64,000 nt of DNA, taken from the NCBI RefSeq assembly GCF_003097495.1, contig NZ_QEOP01000001.1, positions 1,116,001-1,180,000 on the forward strand. The letters are read 5' to 3'. A program made the position numbers and the translations under genes. The stretch comes from Amnibacterium flavum (lineage in GTDB: Bacteria; Actinomycetota; Actinomycetes; Actinomycetales; Microbacteriaceae). Below the pieces are notes generated by a model that was not told the origin of the DNA, did no database searches, and saw only the letters and a list, made by a program, of their open reading frames with translations. Below, one piece after another: positions 52,047 to 61,657 of the stretch. Position 1 is the first letter of the stretch; each line of letters begins with the position of its first letter.

Positions 52047-53318
52047 ATGTCACGCCGCTCACCCCACGGCGATCCTCTTGCCGACCCAGGACCCCTCCGG
52101 GTCCTCTATAGCTTTCCCCATGCCCTGGGCTCCTCCGGCATCGGCTTCACCGCCTGGAATCAGGTGAAGGGACTGGCCGATCTCGGCCACGAGGTCACCG
52201 TCGTCGCTGCAAGCATCGCGAAGCCCCTCCCGCCGCAGGTCGAGGTCATCACCACGCTGTCGGTAGCCGGACGCAGAGTCCCGCATCGACTGTTCGGCCA
52301 CCGCGACCGCGCCCTCGCCTGGCACGACTCCCGTGCCGCCCGCGTCCTGCGCGCGCGTCATGACGATTTCGATGTCGTGCACGGCTGGCCGCTCGGATCG
52401 CTGAAGACCCTCGAGGCCGCCGCCGCCCTCGGTATCGCCGGAGTCCGCGAGGCGCCGAACACGCACACCGAGAACGCCTACGAGGTCGTCGCGCGCGAGA
52501 ACGAGCGGCTCGGCATCTCGCTGCACGACGAGAACCCCCATCACTTCAACGCGGAACGGCTCGAGACGGAGCGCCGTGAATGGGGCGCGGCGACCGCCGT
52601 ACTCGTTCCGTCGGAAGCGGTGGCCGAGACCTTCCTCGCCCGCGGGTTCACGCCCGATCGCCTCATCCGACACCAGTACGGCGCGCTCCTCGGACCGGCT
52701 CCGACGGGTCCGCGCGACCCCGATCGGCCGTTCACCGCCGCCTTCGTCGGCCGGTGCGAACCCCGCAAAGGTCTGCACTTCGCTCTCCGCGCATGGCTCG
52801 ACTCGGCGGCGTCGCAGACCGGCCGGCTCATCATCTGCGGCGACTTCGCGCCGGGTTACCAGGAACTGCTCGCGAACGATCTGCGCCACCCCAGCATCGA
52901 GATCCGGGGCTTCGTGAAAGACACGGCCGTGGTCTACCGTGAAGCAGACATACTGCTCGCGCCGTCGATCGAAGAGGGGAGCGCGCTCGTGTCCTACGAA
53001 GCCCAGGCCAACGGCTGCGTGCCTCTCGTCTCGCATGAGACGGGCGCTCTGCTCACCGATGGAGTCCAGGGCTTCGTCCACTCCGCCGGCGACATCAGCA
53101 CTCTCCGCCGACAGATCGATATGCTCGCTGGCGACCGACGGCTGCTGTCGTCGATGCGGGATGCGGACATTGCCCACCGCCCTGCACTTTCCTGGTCCGC
53201 GGCGGCCGAAGTACTCGCAACCTCCTACCGGACCGCAATGGCGCGGCACACCAGTTCCCCTGGGACTGCTGGTGTCACGCCGCGATCCGCGAGGGGGTTC
53301 CATGGTCGACCCGACTGA
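52047..53318 (+). CDS. GT4 glycosyltransferase
   Basis: 423 residues, GT-B fold. SFPHALGSSGIGFTAWNQ is the N-terminal loop, AFVGRCEPRKGLHFAL begins the second domain, and IEEGSALVSYEAQANGCVPLVS carries the E-x7-E-like donor motif. GGAG lies about 6 nt before the ATG. It is the first gene of the rightward operon; its end overlaps the next start by 17 bases. Sugar specificity is unknown. Confidence 0.87.
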   Translation: MSRRSPHGDPLADPGPLRVLYSFPHALGSSGIGFTAWNQVKGLADLGHEVTVVAASIAKPLPPQVEVITTLSVAGRRVPHRLFGHRDRALAWHDSRAARVLRARHDDFDVVHGWPLGSLKTLEAAAALGIAGVREAPNTHTENAYEVVARENERLGISLHDENPHHFNAERLETERREWGAATAVLVPSEAVAETFLARGFTPDRLIRHQYGALLGPAPTGPRDPDRPFTAAFVGRCEPRKGLHFALRAWLDSAASQTGRLIICGDFAPGYQELLANDLRHPSIEIRGFVKDTAVVYREADILLAPSIEEGSALVSYEAQANGCVPLVSHETGALLTDGVQGFVHSAGDISTLRRQIDMLAGDRRLLSSMRDADIAHRPALSWSAAAEVLATSYRTAMARHTSSPGTAGVTPRSARGFHGRPD

Positions 53319-55473
53319 CCTGACGATCATCATCTGCAGCCGCAACAGGCCGCAGATGCTCGAACAGGCTCTCGCCTCCGTGCTGCGCCACTCGCCGGCC
53401 GAGTGCGAGATCCTCGTGGTCGACTCCGCGTCGGACGGTCCGCGGACCGAGGAGGTCAGTCGCGCCGCGGGGGTGTCCTACGTCCGCGCCGACCGTCCGG
53501 GGCTGTCGATCGCCCGCAACGTCGGGCTCGAGACGAGCACCCGGCCCCTCGTCCTCTTCACCGACGACGACTGCGAGGCAACGCCCGATTGGATCCCGAC
53601 CCTGCTCGCCCACTTCGAGGATCCGCAGGTGGCTTCCGTCACCGGGCGGATGCTCCAGGAGGACGAGGCCGCGGTCGTCGGGGCTCCCCTGGTCGTGTAC
53701 CGCTCGACGGAACAGGGCATCGACGCCGGTCACGGCGCGCTCATGGCGTTCCGCCGTAGCGAGGTGCTGCTGCTCGGTGGCTTCGACCCGCTGCTCGGCG
53801 CGGGCCGTCGCCTGTCGGGTGCCGAGGACCTCGACATCTTCTGCCGCCTGCTGGGCGCGGGATGGGCCATCGTGCACGACCCGGCGATAGCCATCCGGCA
53901 CCGCCACACCCGCATCGGCGACGAGTACAACGCCCTGATGGAGGGCTACGGTCGCGGCCTCGGCGGATTGGCACTCAAGTTCGTCCGGCTCGAACCGATG
54001 GTCGGTCTGCGGATCACCGCCATCATCGTCCGGCGCACCGTCAACCGGCTCATCACCCGAGTCCTGAAAGGCCGGCTGCGCGACGCGTTGGCCGACGGCC
54101 ACATGCTCTGGGGCATCGGCGAGGGCATGGTGATCGGCCGCCGTCTCCCGCTGAACGGCCAGGTGTTCGGCGAGCCCGCCTCCGTTCCGCGCGCAGGGCG
54201 TCCGCCGGCGGCGGAAGCTATGCGCGGACTCGACGAGCGCTTCATCACCTCCGACGTCGTGTCCGCGATGTTCCGCCCCGCCGTCGCCGTCCGCCTGCCC
54301 GGCGAGCACCTGCGACTGCCCGACGGAAGCGTCGACCTCGCCGCGATCAAGACCGAGTTCGTCAGCTTCGCCAACGGCATCCCGCGCCTCACCCAGGTGC
54401 TGAAGCCCGCGCCGCTCGGCCTCGCGACCCCCGCCTGGGTCGCCGGTCCGCCCCTCGACGTCGACCGGCACGTCCGGCTCTGGGAGCGGCGCGAGTCGCC
54501 CGACAGCCTCGACGAGACGCTGCTGGGCGGCTACAGCAACGGCGAGATGGACAAGCGGTACCCGCTGTGGAACGCGCTCGTGATCGACCTGACCGACGGC
54601 GACGTCATCGTCGTTCTCCGCGTCCACCACGCCATCACCGACGGCGTCTTCGGCATCCGCATCCTCACCGCGCTCCTGGCGCCCGACCCCGGCGCGCGGA
54701 CCCCGGTCAAGCGGTCCGGTCCGAAGGCTCCGCGCGGCGCCGTCCGAACCTGGGGGATCATCTTCCGCACCTGGCTGAGCGAGCAGGACGGCCTGAAGGG
54801 CGCCTGGCGCGAGTACTGGCGAAAGCCGCTCGTCGGCCGAGCACGGCGCACGGCCGGCCGGATCCTCCGAGAGCCGCGCAACCGCGCGGCCCGCCGGAAC
54901 GGAGCGGCCGATCGACTCCCCGTCCGTCGGGGGCGGCTGATCGAGTTCGACAACGCGGTCTTCCGTCGCACGGCGCGCGAGATGGGCGGTTCGCCCACCG
55001 AGCTCGTGATCACCCTCACCGGTTTCGCCGCCGCCTCCTCGGAGGCCGAGTCCGCCTCAGTGCTGGTCCCCATCTCCGCCCGGGGCCGGCGTGACGACTC
55101 GGCGGGCAACCAGGTCCGGCTGACCGTCGTGCAGGTACCGCTCGCCGGCGGTGTCGCCGCAGCGCTCGTGGCCGTCCGCGACCAGCTCGCCGCCGCCGTC
55201 GAATCCACCGAGACGCCGACCTTCGGTGCCGACGACTTCGATGCCCTCGCCACTTTCCTACCGTTCTCGCCTCGCCAGCGATTCCTCCTCGGCGCGGCGG
55301 CGGAGTCGGTCAGCTTCTGGCCGAGCCTGAATCCGGGTGAACGTCTGGGTGTGTTCGCACTGTCGTACGCGCGGCGCCTCGCTTTCGGCATCACCTCCGA
55401 CGACACTGTCGACATCGACGCGGTAGCGAGACGATTCGAACGCCTCCGCGCGGAGATTGGAGCCGACCTGTGA
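53302..55473 (+). CDS. GT2 glycosyltransferase fused to a WS/DGAT-like acyltransferase
   Basis: 723 residues. The N-terminal domain (about 1-300) is GT2: [29 protein letters not shown], metal motif FTDDDCEA, and [13 protein letters not shown]. The C-terminal domain (about 315-720) resembles wax ester synthase/diacylglycerol acyltransferases, with the active-site VHHAITDG (HHxxxDG, about residue 445), an earlier DVDRHVRLW, and a late [10 protein letters not shown]. Such domains move an acyl group from acyl-CoA to an alcohol. Both domains look intact and no stop or frameshift separates them. The ATG at 53302 follows GAGGGGG by 4-5 nt. The likely product is an acylated sugar on the lipid-linked intermediate (inference). 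Confidence 0.82.
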   Translation: MVDPTDLTIIICSRNRPQMLEQALASVLRHSPAECEILVVDSASDGPRTEEVSRAAGVSYVRADRPGLSIARNVGLETSTRPLVLFTDDDCEATPDWIPTLLAHFEDPQVASVTGRMLQEDEAAVVGAPLVVYRSTEQGIDAGHGALMAFRRSEVLLLGGFDPLLGAGRRLSGAEDLDIFCRLLGAGWAIVHDPAIAIRHRHTRIGDEYNALMEGYGRGLGGLALKFVRLEPMVGLRITAIIVRRTVNRLITRVLKGRLRDALADGHMLWGIGEGMVIGRRLPLNGQVFGEPASVPRAGRPPAAEAMRGLDERFITSDVVSAMFRPAVAVRLPGEHLRLPDGSVDLAAIKTEFVSFANGIPRLTQVLKPAPLGLATPAWVAGPPLDVDRHVRLWERRESPDSLDETLLGGYSNGEMDKRYPLWNALVIDLTDGDVIVVLRVHHAITDGVFGIRILTALLAPDPGARTPVKRSGPKAPRGAVRTWGIIFRTWLSEQDGLKGAWREYWRKPLVGRARRTAGRILREPRNRAARRNGAADRLPVRRGRLIEFDNAVFRRTAREMGGSPTELVITLTGFAAASSEAESASVLVPISARGRRDDSAGNQVRLTVVQVPLAGGVAAALVAVRDQLAAAVESTETPTFGADDFDALATFLPFSPRQRFLLGAAAESVSFWPSLNPGERLGVFALSYARRLAFGITSDDTVDIDAVARRFERLRAEIGADL

Positions 55474-56003
55474 GCCGACTCAGCCGGGGGATCTCCTCCG
55501 CCGTGCAATGGCGCAATCTCGCCCACTTCTTCCGCATCGCCCACTTCTACGGGTACAGCCACGTGTCGGTGAAGCGACGGATGAAGCTCGACGGCGTCTC
55601 GTTCGCCCCTAACGTCTCGTTCCGCAACGGCGAGCGCATCACGATCGGCGCCGGCTCGCACATCGGCGAACGGTCGATCCTCTGGGCGGGCAACTCGACG
55701 GGCCGGATCGTGCTCGGCACGAAGTGCCTGCTGGCACCGGGAGTCGTCATCACGGCATCGAACTACGGCATCATCCGCGGCACCCCGCCGATGGACCAGC
55801 CGAAGATCGAGAAGGACATCGTCATCGGGGACGGTGTCTGGTTGGGCGCATACGCGGTCGTCACAGCAGGCGTGACGATCGGTGCCGGCGCGATCGTCGG
55901 CGCGGGCGCAGTCGTGACGAAGGACGTCCCGCCGGACGCCATCGTCGGCGGGGTTCCCGCCAAGATCATCGGAACGCGTCCCGACGCGGCGGAGGTCGTC
56001 TGA
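55470..56003 (+). CDS. Left-handed beta-helix O-acetyltransferase (maltose/nodulation acetyltransferase type)
   Basis: 177 residues. Hexapeptide repeats run from about residue 45 (IGAGSHIGE) to 165 ([26 protein letters not shown], the classic end motif). The first 40 residues are basic and may bind the membrane or acceptor. It transfers acetyl from acetyl-CoA to a sugar hydroxyl. The GTG start overlaps the stop of the fused acyltransferase gene. Confidence 0.87.
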   Translation: MSRLSRGISSAVQWRNLAHFFRIAHFYGYSHVSVKRRMKLDGVSFAPNVSFRNGERITIGAGSHIGERSILWAGNSTGRIVLGTKCLLAPGVVITASNYGIIRGTPPMDQPKIEKDIVIGDGVWLGAYAVVTAGVTIGAGAIVGAGAVVTKDVPPDAIVGGVPAKIIGTRPDAAEVV

Positions 56004-56005
56004 TC

Positions 56006-56983
56006 GTGGTCGATGGATCCCCTGCCCTGTCTGTCATCATCGTCAGCTTCAACACCCGGGATTCCACCGTGGAGTGCGTCCGATCGGTGATCGACGACGC
56101 CGGCGTCGCCGATGTCGAGATCGTCGTCGTGGACAACGGATCGACCGATGGCAGCGTCGAGGCGCTCCGGACCGCGTTCCCGCAGATCGTCGTCGACGAC
56201 ACAGGCGAGAACCTCGGGTTCGCCCGCGCTGTCAACCGGGGAGTGCATCAGGCGACGGGGGAGCTCGTCGTACTGCTGAACCCCGACACCGTCGCGCTCC
56301 CCGGATCGCTCCGTGCGCTCGTCGACTTCGAGGCCGCGCATCCGGAATACGGCGTCTACGGCGGGCGAACCCTCACCCCGGCGGGGGCACTCGACCCGTC
56401 GTCCTGCTGGGGCGAGCCCACCCTGTGGTCGATGTTCTGCTTCGCGACGATGCTGTCGACGGTGTTCCACGGCTCGAAGACCTTCGACCCCGAGTCCCTC
56501 GGACGCTGGCAGCGTGACTCGGTCCGGGAGGTGCCGATCGTCACCGGCTGTCTTCTCCTCATCCGCCGCGACTCCTACGAATCCCTGGGCGGGCTGGACG
56601 AGAGGTTCTTCCTCTACGGCGAGGACGCCGAGTTCTCGATCCGCGCCCGCCGACAGGGACTGCGCCCCGTCATCGTCCCCGAAGCTGAGATTGTTCACGA
56701 GAACGGCGGGTCGACGAGCGGGTCCCATCGCAAGATGGCGATGATCATGGCAGGCAAGACGACGATGTTCCGCCTCATCTGGCCTCGTGGGCGCGCCCGC
56801 GTCGCGATCGGACTGCTCCTGGTGGGGGTCTTCGTCCGAGCGGCTCTGGAAACGGCGACGAGGCGGCCACGTCGGACGTGGAGTGTCGCCTGGGCGACGC
56901 GCGCCGACTGGTTACCGGGCTATCCGCACGCAGAATCAGCGATCTTTGGACGTCCGTCCATCAGGGAGGAAATCGCGCCATGA
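56006..56983 (+). CDS. GT2 glycosyltransferase, rhamnosyltransferase-like
   Basis: 325 residues from the GTG at 56006 with GGAGG 10 nt upstream. LSVIIVSFNTRDSTVECV, VVDNGSTDGSVE, ENLGFARAVNRG and metal motif LNPDT define a GT-A GT2; TGCLLLIRRDSYESLGGLDERFFLYGEDAEFSIRARR is split acceptor-side sequence typical of rhamnosyltransferases. A C-terminal hydrophobic helix (near 265-285) may anchor it. The stop overlaps the next start (ATGA). Confidence 0.88.
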   Translation: MVDGSPALSVIIVSFNTRDSTVECVRSVIDDAGVADVEIVVVDNGSTDGSVEALRTAFPQIVVDDTGENLGFARAVNRGVHQATGELVVLLNPDTVALPGSLRALVDFEAAHPEYGVYGGRTLTPAGALDPSSCWGEPTLWSMFCFATMLSTVFHGSKTFDPESLGRWQRDSVREVPIVTGCLLLIRRDSYESLGGLDERFFLYGEDAEFSIRARRQGLRPVIVPEAEIVHENGGSTSGSHRKMAMIMAGKTTMFRLIWPRGRARVAIGLLLVGVFVRAALETATRRPRRTWSVAWATRADWLPGYPHAESAIFGRPSIREEIAP

Positions 56984-58152
56984 CCTCTTCGCCGACGACA
57001 ACGCGAGCCGCCGACGTGGTCTTCACGTTCACGTTCGAGACCTTCAGCGACGCGGTCCACCGCGGCATGAACCGGCCGCCGGACCGGCTGCTCCAGACGC
57101 TCCTCGAATCGGACAGGGCGGACCGGGTACTCGTCGCGAATCCTTGGCGCAGCGGGCCCGCGAGACTTGCGAGGTACGCGCTCGGTCGGCCCGACCAGCC
57201 GTTCCCGACCACGGAGAAGCACTCCCTCGTGACTCCTCTCCGGTTGTTCCGCGAGGAGCCGGCCGACGTCCCTCGCCTGCGCGCCCTCTACGAGCGCTAC
57301 GACGAACAGCTCCGCGCCGCCGCATCGCGTCGGGGCATGGAGCGCCCCGCCGTCATCACGGCGAATCCCCTTGTCGCCGGCTTCAGCAGATTCGGCTGGG
57401 CCAGCGCCACCACGTTCTACGCTCGCGACGACTGGGCTGAGCTTCCGGCCCGCCAGCGGCACTGGCCGGCGATCCGCGCGGCCTACCGTGAGATGGCCGA
57501 TTCTGGCATCGCCGTCATCGCGGTCTCCGAGCGCATCCTCGACAGGATCGGTCCCACCGGCCCGTCGGGCGTCGTCCCCAACGGTGTCGAGCCGGCCGAA
57601 TGGGCGGGACCGATGCCGGAGCGGCCCGCGCTGTACGACGGCATCGAGGGCCCCATCGCCCTCTACGTCGGCACTCTCGACACCCGCCTCGACCTCGAGG
57701 GTCTCAAGGTGCTGGCCGCCGCACGCCCCGAGCTGCAGATCGTGCTCCTCGGCGCGCTCGGCGACGCGGGCTACCTCGCCGGCATCCACGAGACCCCGAA
57801 CGTCCACGTTCGCCCTCAGGTCTCGCGGGATCTGCTCGTCGCGGCCATCCGCCACTCGGACCTGTGCCTCGTGTCGCATCGGCGCACCGCGCTGACCGAG
57901 GCGATGAGTCCTCTCAAGATCTACGAATACCTCGCGGGCGGCAAGCCGGTTCTCTCGATCGATCTGCCGCCGGTGCGCGGCATCGACCGCAGAGTGCTGC
58001 TGGCCGACTCGGTCGCCGACTTCCCCGAGCTGGTCGACGAGGCTCTCACCCTGGGGACGGCGGGGGAGGACGAGCGGTTGCAGTTCGTCGCCGACAACTC
58101 CTGGAAGAAGCGGCACTCCGACATCCTCGACGTGGCGCTGCGCAACCGATGA
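56980..58152 (+). CDS. GT-B glycosyltransferase (GT4/TuaH-like)
   Basis: 390 residues. FTFTFETFSDAVHRGMNRPPDR begins the first domain, FYARDDWAELP and AVSERILDRIGPTGPSGVVPNGVE cover the domain junction, and IALYVGTLDTRLDLEGLKVL begins the second. MSPLKIYEYLAGGKPVLS carries the donor-binding K-x3-Y-x-AGKP pattern seen in TuaH-like enzymes. GGAGGA precedes the ATG. It is in the rightward operon, overlapping both neighbours by 4 bases. Confidence 0.83.
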   Translation: MTSSPTTTRAADVVFTFTFETFSDAVHRGMNRPPDRLLQTLLESDRADRVLVANPWRSGPARLARYALGRPDQPFPTTEKHSLVTPLRLFREEPADVPRLRALYERYDEQLRAAASRRGMERPAVITANPLVAGFSRFGWASATTFYARDDWAELPARQRHWPAIRAAYREMADSGIAVIAVSERILDRIGPTGPSGVVPNGVEPAEWAGPMPERPALYDGIEGPIALYVGTLDTRLDLEGLKVLAAARPELQIVLLGALGDAGYLAGIHETPNVHVRPQVSRDLLVAAIRHSDLCLVSHRRTALTEAMSPLKIYEYLAGGKPVLSIDLPPVRGIDRRVLLADSVADFPELVDEALTLGTAGEDERLQFVADNSWKKRHSDILDVALRNR

Positions 58153-59231
58153 CGAGACGGGTGCTCATCTATGGTGAGCCCGCGTTCCGGACCGAGCACG
58201 CCAACCCCTACAACGCCGCGCTGTACCGGGCGATGATGGCGAACGGGGATGTGGTCGTGCGCGACCTCAACTATCTCGGCCTCGCGTTCCTCGCCCCCAA
58301 GGTCGTCCACCTGCACTGGCCCGAGCTCACCTTCCTGTCCGGCCATCGACGCTGGCGCGTCTTCGCGCGACTGGTCCTCTTCTACAGCTTCCTCGCCATG
58401 GCCCGCCCCCGTGGGACGAAGCTCGTCTGGACCGTGCACAACGTGACCGCGCACGAGACACGGTCGACGCCGTACCTCCGTCGCCTGTACCGGCGCCTCC
58501 TCATGCGCAACGTCGACGCGGTCATCGTGCTGACCGAGTCGGGCATCGCTGCCGTGCGCCGCGAGTACCCCGAGCTGCGTCGCCGGCCGATCTCAGTGGT
58601 CCCGCACGGGCACTACAAGGATCTCTACGACCTCACCAAGCCCCGCGACCTCGCGCGCGCCGAGCTCGCGGTTCCCGCCGATTCGCTGTTCGTCGTCTCC
58701 GCCGGGCAGATCCGGGCCTACAAGAACGTGCCGATGCTCATCGAGGCCGTCGGGGACCTCGCGGACGATCGGGTTGTGCTCGGTGTCGCCGGGAAATCGT
58801 CCGACCCTCAGCTGCGTGCAGAGATAGAGGAGGGCGCCGCCGAGCTTCCGCGTGCGATCCTCGAGCTCGACTACCTCGAGGACGCGCGGATGGCGACCTG
58901 GCTGCGAGCAGCCGATCTCGTCGTCCTCCCGTACCGCAACATCCAGAACTCGGGTTCTGCGATCCTCGCCCTCTCGGCGGGTCGGCCGGTCGTCGTTCCG
59001 GCGATCGGCGCGATGGAGGAGCTCCGTGAGATGGTCGGGGACGAGTGGGTCTTCACCTACCGAGGCGACCTCACCGGTGACGTCCTGGGTGAGGCCGTCG
59101 CATGGACGACCTCGGTGCAGCGCGACCCGGACGGACCCGACCTCACGCAGCTCGAGTGGCGGAAAGTTGCGGAATCGACGCTTACGGCATTCCGGCGAGC
59201 GGTAGCGCTTCCGTCACGTCGTACCCCATAA
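58149..59231 (+). CDS. GT4 glycosyltransferase
   Basis: 360 residues. FRTEHANPYNAALYRAM and HLHWPELTFLSG open the first domain, WTVHNVTAHE follows, VSAGQIRAYKNVPMLIEA starts the second, and LPYRNIQNSGSAILALSAGRPVV gives the donor site. The HANPYN and HLHWPE words are typical of a GT4 subgroup that includes mannosyl- and glucosyltransferases of EPS clusters. Last gene of the coupled GT operon; no clear terminator follows. Confidence 0.85.
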   Translation: MTRRVLIYGEPAFRTEHANPYNAALYRAMMANGDVVVRDLNYLGLAFLAPKVVHLHWPELTFLSGHRRWRVFARLVLFYSFLAMARPRGTKLVWTVHNVTAHETRSTPYLRRLYRRLLMRNVDAVIVLTESGIAAVRREYPELRRRPISVVPHGHYKDLYDLTKPRDLARAELAVPADSLFVVSAGQIRAYKNVPMLIEAVGDLADDRVVLGVAGKSSDPQLRAEIEEGAAELPRAILELDYLEDARMATWLRAADLVVLPYRNIQNSGSAILALSAGRPVVVPAIGAMEELREMVGDEWVFTYRGDLTGDVLGEAVAWTTSVQRDPDGPDLTQLEWRKVAESTLTAFRRAVALPSRRTP

Positions 59232-59236
59232 TGGGC
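59224..59236 (+). promoter_or_regulatory. CCCC-N5-GGGC box before the subtilase gene
   Basis: CCCC-ATAAT-GGGC overlaps the stop of the GT4 gene. Possible -10 sequences (AATAGT 59247-59252, TAGTAG from 59249) lie only 10-12 nt downstream, so the 25-nt rule is not met. Its function is uncertain. Confidence 0.3.
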
Positions 59237-59326
59237 ACACTGCCCGAATAGTAGGTCAACGACGACCATTTCCGGAATACCCGAACCCGGAACACCGGCT
59301 CCTCTTCCCCCCAGCCCAGGAGAACC

Positions 59327-61657
59327 ATGGCATCGCCGTCGCTTCGCACGACCACACGACCCTCACGCATGCGCTCGCTCGTCGTCTTCGGCAGCATCCT
59401 CGGCCTCATCGTGTCGGGTCTCGCTGTGCAGTCGGCGAGTGCTGCCTACCAGACCGTTCCGAACGGGGTCCTGGGCACCGAGGCGAACAAGGCCCCGGTC
59501 CTCGCGGGCAGTGGCCGCGCGTGGGACGGCGGCGCGGTAGCCGTCGTCGACTCCGGTGTCGAAGCGCACCGCGACCTCAACATCCTCGGCGGCGTCGACT
59601 GCGTCGGCGAGGGCGGATCTCCTGCCTACACGGACTTCAACGGCCACGGCACCGCCATCGCCGGCCAGATCGCCGCCCTGGACAACGACACGGGCGTCGT
59701 GGGTGTTGCGCCCGGCGCTCCGATCTACGCGGTCAAGATCATGAACCAGAACAACAAGGGCGGCACCGAGTCGGTGACCTGCGGCCTGCGCTGGCTGCGT
59801 GACAACGCGAAGAGTCTGGGCATCACCGTCGCCAACATGTCGTTCGCCACCTACGGTTCCGACGACAGCAACTGCGGCTACACCAACAACGACCCGATCC
59901 ACCAGCTCGTCTGCGACATCGTCGCCGAGGGTGTCGTCGTCGTCGCCTCAGCCGGCAACACCGCAGAGGACATGGCAGCTTGGGTCCCCGCCCAGTACGA
60001 CGAGGTCCTGACCGCAACCAACCACGCGGACTTCGATGGGCTGCCGGGCGGGCTCTCCGCCAGCCCGTGCTCCGACCCGGCCACGGACGACACCCCCGCT
60101 CCCAAGTCGAACTTCGCCGTCTCAGCGGCCGACCGTGCGCACACCGTCTCGGCGCCCGGCGTCTGCGCCTACACCCTCAAGAAGGGCAACCAGGCGAGTT
60201 ACGTCCAGTCCGGCACCAGCATCTCGGCCGCCCTCACCTCGGGTGTCGTCCTCGACTGCCTTCGTCCGGGCGGCGCTTGCGTCGGACAGACCCCCGCCCA
60301 GGTCCGTGCGACCGTGATGGGTCAGGCGCAGGCTGCAGCAGAGCGCGGTCGTGTGTTCCAGGGCGACCCGCTGACCAACCCGACGCCCGGCAAGTACTTC
60401 GGGTTCGCCGTCTCGACGGTTCCCGGCAAGCCGAGCGGTCCGGTGCCGACTCCCACGCCGACACCCACCCCGACCCCGACGGTCACGCCTACTCCGACCA
60501 CGACTCCGAAGCCGACGGTCACCCCGACCCCGACCCCGACCTCGGGAGCCGACACCACGCCCCCGACCGTGAGCATCAGCTCGCCGACGGCTAACTCGGT
60601 GCTGTCCGGCACCGTGCAGTTCAGGGCCGTCGCCTCCGACAACGTGGGTGTGACCGGCGTGACCTTCTGGTCGGGCTCGACGAAGCTCGGTGACGGTGTC
60701 AAGCAGTCCGACGCCTCGTGGACGCTCGATGTCGACACGAGGGCCTACCCGAACGCTCGTTACGGACTCGTGGCCAAGGCGAAGGACGCGGCCGGCAACA
60801 CCGCCAGCTCGACGTCGTTCTACGTGTCGGTGAGCAACACCGCGACGCCGACTCCGACGCCGACCGCGACTCCGACGCCCACCGCGACTCCGACGCCGAC
60901 CGCGACTCCGACGCCGACCGCGACTCCGACGCCGACCGCGACTCCGACGCCGACCCCCACCCCGACGCCGGGTCCGGACACGACGGGGCCGACCGTGCGG
61001 GTGACGAGTCCGACGCCTAATTCGACCATCTCTGGTGTCGTCCAGCTCGTCGCCGAGGCGAGTGACGACACCGCGGTCACCGCGGTCTCGTTCTGGTCCG
61101 GCACCACCCTGCTGGGCGACGGGGTGCAGCGCGCCGACGGCACCTGGGCGGTTCCGTTCGACAGTCGCGACTACCCGAACGGACGCTACGGCCTCCTGGC
61201 TCGCGCAAGCGATGCAGCCGGTAACACCACGAGCACGAGCCAGTTCTACGTCGACGTAGAGAACACCGCGACGCCGTCGCCGACTGCGACGCCGACGCCG
61301 ACGCCCACCGCGACGTCCACGCCCACCGCGACGCCGACACCCACGCCGACTGCGACCCCGGGTCCTGACACGACTGCTCCGACAGTGAAGGTCACCTCGC
61401 CGGCAGCGAATGCAGTGATCGGCGGAACCGTCACCCTGGTAGCGGACGCGAGTGACAACGTCGGGGTGACGGGAGTCACCTTCTGGTCCGGTTCGACGCA
61501 GCTCGGAGTCGGCGAGAAGCAACCCGGCGGCGCCTGGACGATGAGTCTGCCGACCAATCTGTACAAGAACGGCAAATACGGTCTCACCGCCAAAGCGGAG
61601 GACGCGGCGGGCAACACCTCCACGAGCACCCAGTTCTACGTGACCATCCGCAACTGA
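59327..61657 (+). CDS. Secreted subtilisin-like (S8) protease with Pro-Thr linkers and three Ig-like domains
   Basis: 776 residues; AGGAG lies just before the ATG. Sec signal ends near residue 39 (SASA). The catalytic domain (about 60-360) keeps the triad: Asp in AVVDSGVEAH, His in FNGHGTAIAG, Ser in SGTSISAAL; the oxyanion Asn is likely in SAGNTAEDM. No separate I9 propeptide is seen; only about 30 residues precede the domain. Three Ig-like modules follow (about 415-500, 545-635, 685-776), each after a (PT)n or TPTPTA linker, with the words TFWSG/SFWSG and KAKDAAGNT. The stop overlaps the next start (ATGA), so it is coupled to a beta-helix protein. Confidence 0.87.
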   Translation: MASPSLRTTTRPSRMRSLVVFGSILGLIVSGLAVQSASAAYQTVPNGVLGTEANKAPVLAGSGRAWDGGAVAVVDSGVEAHRDLNILGGVDCVGEGGSPAYTDFNGHGTAIAGQIAALDNDTGVVGVAPGAPIYAVKIMNQNNKGGTESVTCGLRWLRDNAKSLGITVANMSFATYGSDDSNCGYTNNDPIHQLVCDIVAEGVVVVASAGNTAEDMAAWVPAQYDEVLTATNHADFDGLPGGLSASPCSDPATDDTPAPKSNFAVSAADRAHTVSAPGVCAYTLKKGNQASYVQSGTSISAALTSGVVLDCLRPGGACVGQTPAQVRATVMGQAQAAAERGRVFQGDPLTNPTPGKYFGFAVSTVPGKPSGPVPTPTPTPTPTPTVTPTPTTTPKPTVTPTPTPTSGADTTPPTVSISSPTANSVLSGTVQFRAVASDNVGVTGVTFWSGSTKLGDGVKQSDASWTLDVDTRAYPNARYGLVAKAKDAAGNTASSTSFYVSVSNTATPTPTPTATPTPTATPTPTATPTPTATPTPTATPTPTPTPTPGPDTTGPTVRVTSPTPNSTISGVVQLVAEASDDTAVTAVSFWSGTTLLGDGVQRADGTWAVPFDSRDYPNGRYGLLARASDAAGNTTSTSQFYVDVENTATPSPTATPTPTPTATSTPTATPTPTPTATPGPDTTAPTVKVTSPAANAVIGGTVTLVADASDNVGVTGVTFWSGSTQLGVGEKQPGGAWTMSLPTNLYKNGKYGLTAKAEDAAGNTSTSTQFYVTIRN
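60842..60972 (+). repeat. In-gene 18-bp tandem repeats encoding PTPTAT linkers
   Basis: The unit CGCGACTCCGACGCCGAC (18 bp) is repeated about five times at 60864-60955, with looser copies nearby. Related Pro-Thr linkers lie at about 60445-60545 and 61267-61360. These in-frame repeats can change length by slippage and would alter the spacing of the Ig-like domains. Confidence 0.8.

Noticed and set aside
60842-60972. CRISPR-like array in the subtilase gene
   Set aside because: The 18-bp units are directly joined with no unique spacers and encode an in-frame Pro-Thr linker.
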